Below are positions 61,163-64,000 of a stretch of 64,000 bases of DNA, piece after piece. Numbering within the stretch: position 1 is the first letter of the stretch; each line of letters opens with the position of its first letter. Position numbers and translations under genes: made by a program. The notes under the pieces are model-generated. The model searched no databases and was not told where the DNA came from. It saw only the letters and a list, made by a program, of their open reading frames with translations. Where the stretch lies: NCBI RefSeq assembly GCF_007829335.1, contig NZ_VIWO01000006.1:124001-188000 (forward strand). The letters run 5' to 3'. This DNA is from Chitinophaga polysaccharea (GTDB taxonomy: Bacteria > Bacteroidota > Bacteroidia > Chitinophagales > Chitinophagaceae).

Positions 61163-62668
61163 TTACTTGATACTTTCTTCCCTGGCCGACAACCGGAACC
61201 AGTCTTTCGCATAAGGCTTCAGCAAAGCGGTAGCTGCTGTGGGTCCCCAGGTACCGGCTTTATAGAGATGCAATTCTTTGGCAGGGTATTTCTTCCACGT
61301 ATCCAGTATTGGCATCACTACTTTCCAGGCGGCTTCTACCTGGTCGGCCCTCATAAACAGGGTGGTATTACCATCCAGCACATCCAGCAACAAAGCTTCA
61401 TATGCCTCGGGAATAGTTTCTGTATACGACTCCTGGTAGGTGAAATCCATTTCTACCGGCTTCAGTTTCATCTTCAATCCTGGTACCTTACTTTCAAACA
61501 ATAAACTTATTTCCAACTCCGGTTGTATGCTGATGATTAAGCGGTTGGGCGTAAGGTCATCTTTGAAAATTTTATGCGGAGAGTCTTTAAACTGTACCAC
61601 TATCACGGAAGACTGCACGGGCATTGACTTCCCTGTGCGCAGGAAGAACGGTACGCCTTTCCACCGCTCATTATCGATAAATAATTTAGCGGCTACAAAG
61701 GTTTCTGTATTAGAGGTCGACAGTACATGCTCTTCTTTGCGGTAAGGCACCCGCGGTGTACCATGTACATTGCCGGCGGTATACTGGCCACGGATCACAC
61801 TTTTCAGTACCTGTGCCGGCGTAAATGGCCGGATGGATTTCAGCACTTTTACCTTAGCATCACGGATCAGCTCTGACTTATAAAATTTGGGAGGTTCCAT
61901 GGCGATGATACACAACAATTGCAGCAGGTGATTTTGTATCATGTCGCGCAGGGCGCCGCTGCCATCGTAGTAGCCACCGCGTTTTCCTACGCCTACTTCT
62001 TCTGCTACGCTGATTTGTATATGATCGATGTATTGCTTGTTCCACAATGGCTCAAATACATAGTTGGCAAACCGGAAAGCCATAATGTTCTGCACCGCTT
62101 CTTTTCCCAGGTAGTGATCTATGCGGTAGATCTGTTTTTCTGAAAAACGTTTTCCTAAAAAGCGATTCAGTTTTTTGGCAGTATCCAGGTCGGTGCCAAA
62201 AGGCTTTTCTACCACAATGCGGTCCAGCTCATCGCGGTTGCATAGGTTGTGTTTAGACAATGCTTCAGCGATGATTTCAATGAAGCGGGGCGCCACTGCA
62301 AAATAAAAAATGCGGGTAGCGTTCTGTTTCTGCTTCTTTTCAAATGCATCCAGCGTGGCTTTCAAACCGGTGTATGTTTCTGCCTTCACAAAATCGCCCT
62401 GCAGGTACACAATATTTTTGGCGAACTCATTCCATTCTTCGTCATTGGCCTTTCCGTTCCGGCTAAACTCATTCACACCAGCCAGCAGGTCCTGTTTAAA
62501 GGCTGTTTCCTCTTCTTCCAGGAAATCCACACAATAGATGGTGAATACGGGTGGAAGATGTTTGTCGGTGTACAGGTTATAAAGTGCAGGAATCAGTTTT
62601 CTTTTTGTCAGGTCCCCTTTAGCGCCGAAGATGGTAATGGCGGCGGGGACTATTTTTCCAGGTTTCAT
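61163..62668 (-). CDS. zwf: Glucose-6-phosphate 1-dehydrogenase
   Basis: The 501-residue enzyme oxidises glucose 6-phosphate with NAD(P)+, opening the oxidative pentose phosphate pathway. The dinucleotide fold starts ITIFGAKGDLTKRKLIPALYNL. The substrate site RIDHYLGKEAVQNIMAFRFAN is intact, as is VEKPFGTDLDTAKKLNR. The C-terminal half holds MPVQSSVIVVQFKDSPH and AYEALLLDVLDGNTTLFMRADQVEAAW. No gnd or pgl gene is adjacent, unlike the common zwf-pgl-gnd arrangement. It is convergent with the Endo H-like gene. Confidence 0.96.
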   Translation of the reverse strand: MKPGKIVPAAITIFGAKGDLTKRKLIPALYNLYTDKHLPPVFTIYCVDFLEEEETAFKQDLLAGVNEFSRNGKANDEEWNEFAKNIVYLQGDFVKAETYTGLKATLDAFEKKQKQNATRIFYFAVAPRFIEIIAEALSKHNLCNRDELDRIVVEKPFGTDLDTAKKLNRFLGKRFSEKQIYRIDHYLGKEAVQNIMAFRFANYVFEPLWNKQYIDHIQISVAEEVGVGKRGGYYDGSGALRDMIQNHLLQLLCIIAMEPPKFYKSELIRDAKVKVLKSIRPFTPAQVLKSVIRGQYTAGNVHGTPRVPYRKEEHVLSTSNTETFVAAKLFIDNERWKGVPFFLRTGKSMPVQSSVIVVQFKDSPHKIFKDDLTPNRLIISIQPELEISLLFESKVPGLKMKLKPVEMDFTYQESYTETIPEAYEALLLDVLDGNTTLFMRADQVEAAWKVVMPILDTWKKYPAKELHLYKAGTWGPTAATALLKPYAKDWFRLSAREESIK

Positions 62669-62803
62669 CGAAGCATCGGTTTATATGCCATGTAATTTAA
62701 GCATCAATTCCCGGAAAATGCTAATACAATTTTGTGATTCCCTGTTATCATTTCCTCAACAATACATGAACAATAAATTATCTATATCCAAACCATGATA
62801 TAT

Positions 62804-64000
62804 TTACTGGTAACCTAACGTCTGTTTGAGGGCATCGATACCGCTTACAAGATATACCAGTGGCGCGTTCCAGTTGATCGCGATTTCATTGCTGGCATAG
62901 GCGCCGGCGTTATCTGTATAAGCCGTTTCGGGTTCGGTAAACTCATAGTTGCTTTTGTCTTGCCGCCCGGGGTTAGGCCCTCCTACCAATAAGCCCGGTA
63001 CCGGCGGTGTAATACCATCGGCGATAGAAAGGCGATGATGCGGATGCAGGGGCGATTTGCTGCCGATGCCGGTTACAAAGCAATAGGTGGTGGCATTACG
63101 GCCCAGCAGATAATCCAGGTTACCCAATGCAGCATAGGCATATCGCTGGTCACGGGTAAGCCTATACGCATTCAGTAACACAACGCCCTGGTTAGCTGCC
63201 ACGGAACTACTGCCCCAAGTAAAATCCCCGGGCGATTGCCCCATCACTGTGTGAAAAGCGCTCGTATTCGCAGCCATTACGTATTGGTTGGCCAACGCCA
63301 GTACCCGTTCCTTTATTTGGTGTATGACCGTTGCGGTACTGCCGGGCAAGTCTTTGGCCCGCAATAGCGAATAGTATCCCAGCATGCCCACGTTTGCCCA
63401 GGCAGGCAAACTAACCGGGTCCCCTATATGTTTTTCCACCACGCTGAAAAACTGTGGGTCGCGGGTGGTGATATACAGCTCCGATGCAGCCCATAGCCAT
63501 TCATCGGCAAAGTACCGGTCGCCATACCCGCCGGTGGTAACAGCAGGCTGGTACACTTTATTGAGGCTATCCTGGTCGTAGCGCAGGGCCGGGTGCTGTA
63601 GCGCCCATTGCCAGGCCTTCCCGGCCGCCTCCCTGCATTGGGCCGCCAATGCGGGATTGAAAGGTTGTAATACGCGGGCTGCCTGGGCGGTAACAGCGGC
63701 AAAATCCAGCGTGGCAGCGGTGCCTTTCTGTACTACATACCGCGGCGCTTTAGTGACTCCCGGCATTACCATCCCATCGAAAGCAGCGTTGGTGCATTTA
63801 TTATATACCCCGCCATCGGCAGGGTCCTGCATGGTAAGCATCCACTGCAGGTTGTATACTGCTTCGTTCAAAATATCCGGTAGGGCATCGCCGCTCTCGG
63901 GAATATTCGTGTTTAACTGTTTGAAATAATCGGGAAAATCTTCATAGGCGGAGAGTAATGTGCCCATGGTGATACCGGAATTAACGATGTATTTGTTGTA
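62804..64000 (-). CDS. Glycoside hydrolase family 9 protein, 5' end cut by window
   Basis: The frame is open to the right edge (reading YNKYIVNSGITMGTLLSAYEDFPDYF), so the N-terminus, including the catalytic-base Asp pair of the DAGDYG motif, lies outside. GH9 enzymes cut beta-1,4-glucans such as cellulose, or related polymers, by inversion. Visible marks are ALPDILNEAVYNLQWMLTMQ, GGYGDRYFADEWLWAASELYIT, the signature NLDYLLGRNATTYCFVTGIG with HPHHRLS, and YTDNAGAYASNEIAINWNAPLVYLVS, whose Glu is the general acid. The 399 visible residues contain no extra binding domain at the C-terminus. Confidence 0.93.
   Translation of the reverse strand, partial: YNKYIVNSGITMGTLLSAYEDFPDYFKQLNTNIPESGDALPDILNEAVYNLQWMLTMQDPADGGVYNKCTNAAFDGMVMPGVTKAPRYVVQKGTAATLDFAAVTAQAARVLQPFNPALAAQCREAAGKAWQWALQHPALRYDQDSLNKVYQPAVTTGGYGDRYFADEWLWAASELYITTRDPQFFSVVEKHIGDPVSLPAWANVGMLGYYSLLRAKDLPGSTATVIHQIKERVLALANQYVMAANTSAFHTVMGQSPGDFTWGSSSVAANQGVVLLNAYRLTRDQRYAYAALGNLDYLLGRNATTYCFVTGIGSKSPLHPHHRLSIADGITPPVPGLLVGGPNPGRQDKSNYEFTEPETAYTDNAGAYASNEIAINWNAPLVYLVSGIDALKQTLGYQ

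Noticed and set aside
1..64000. CRISPR arrays, tRNA or rRNA genes, prophage or insertion sequences
   Set aside because: I saw no regularly spaced repeats, cloverleaf-like intergenic sequence, integrase or transposase frame. Short or degraded elements could be missed by eye.

Overview
The window comes from the chromosome of a Bacteroidetes bacterium, most likely a soil-type Chitinophagaceae close to Chitinophaga. The evidence is three SusC/SusD outer-membrane uptake pairs, ECF sigma/FecR switches, several promoters of the Bacteroidetes form (TTG, about 20 bases, TAnnTTTG), almost no Shine-Dalgarno sequences, and many secreted glycan-active proteins. There are no rRNA or tRNA genes, CRISPR arrays, phages or transposases. 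Both window edges cut a gene: a MalQ-type glucanotransferase at the left and a GH9 glycosidase at the right.

Layout. 1-23.7 kb is mostly housekeeping: malQ (partial), dnaK, an OmpA-like protein, a GNAT enzyme, a small porin, argS, cdd, lepB, a sigma-54-type response regulator with an alpha/beta hydrolase, a shortened GrpB-like protein, cysE-cysM, pdhB, lpdA, a thiolase, dnaG and thyA-folA. 24-30.6 kb holds a SusC/SusD pair without its own regulator, a proline dehydrogenase, and an orphan FecR-like lipoprotein. 30.6-40.6 kb, mostly on the minus strand, is a second uptake locus (ECF sigma, FecR, SusC with STN domain, SusD, secreted thioredoxin), followed by a radical-SAM protein and a Tat-exported sugar isomerase. 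A decayed SusD 3' end lies between its sigma and FecR genes. 40.6-46.4 kb carries an alpha/beta hydrolase, a TetR repressor, a LytS/LytTR two-component pair with a DUF4407 membrane protein between its halves, and bluB. 46.5-52.8 kb is accessory: a Tat-exported Dabb protein, DinB, gamma-glutamyltransferase, a secreted unknown, an HxlR regulator, and a minus-strand trio (R2K-type ATP-grasp, DUF4240 and a YfeS-like protein). 52.9-61.1 kb is a third uptake locus in full order: sigma, FecR, SusC, SusD, then a lipoprotein strongly resembling Endo H. zwf and the GH9 gene close the window.

How the parts work together. In loci 2 and 3 an STN-bearing SusC, a FecR anti-sigma and an ECF sigma form the usual substrate-sensing relay. 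In locus 3 the surface Endo H-like enzyme would release high-mannose N-glycans for import by SusC/SusD. A 16-bp operator, TAnACCAATCGGTnTA, stands before tetR, before the neighbouring hydrolase and, 23 kb away, before lpdA, which suggests a small TetR regulon reaching central metabolism. Convergent gene pairs are separated by long, nearly perfect palindromic terminators. A separate family of about 100-bp hairpin repeats occurs in at least two and probably three intergenic gaps.
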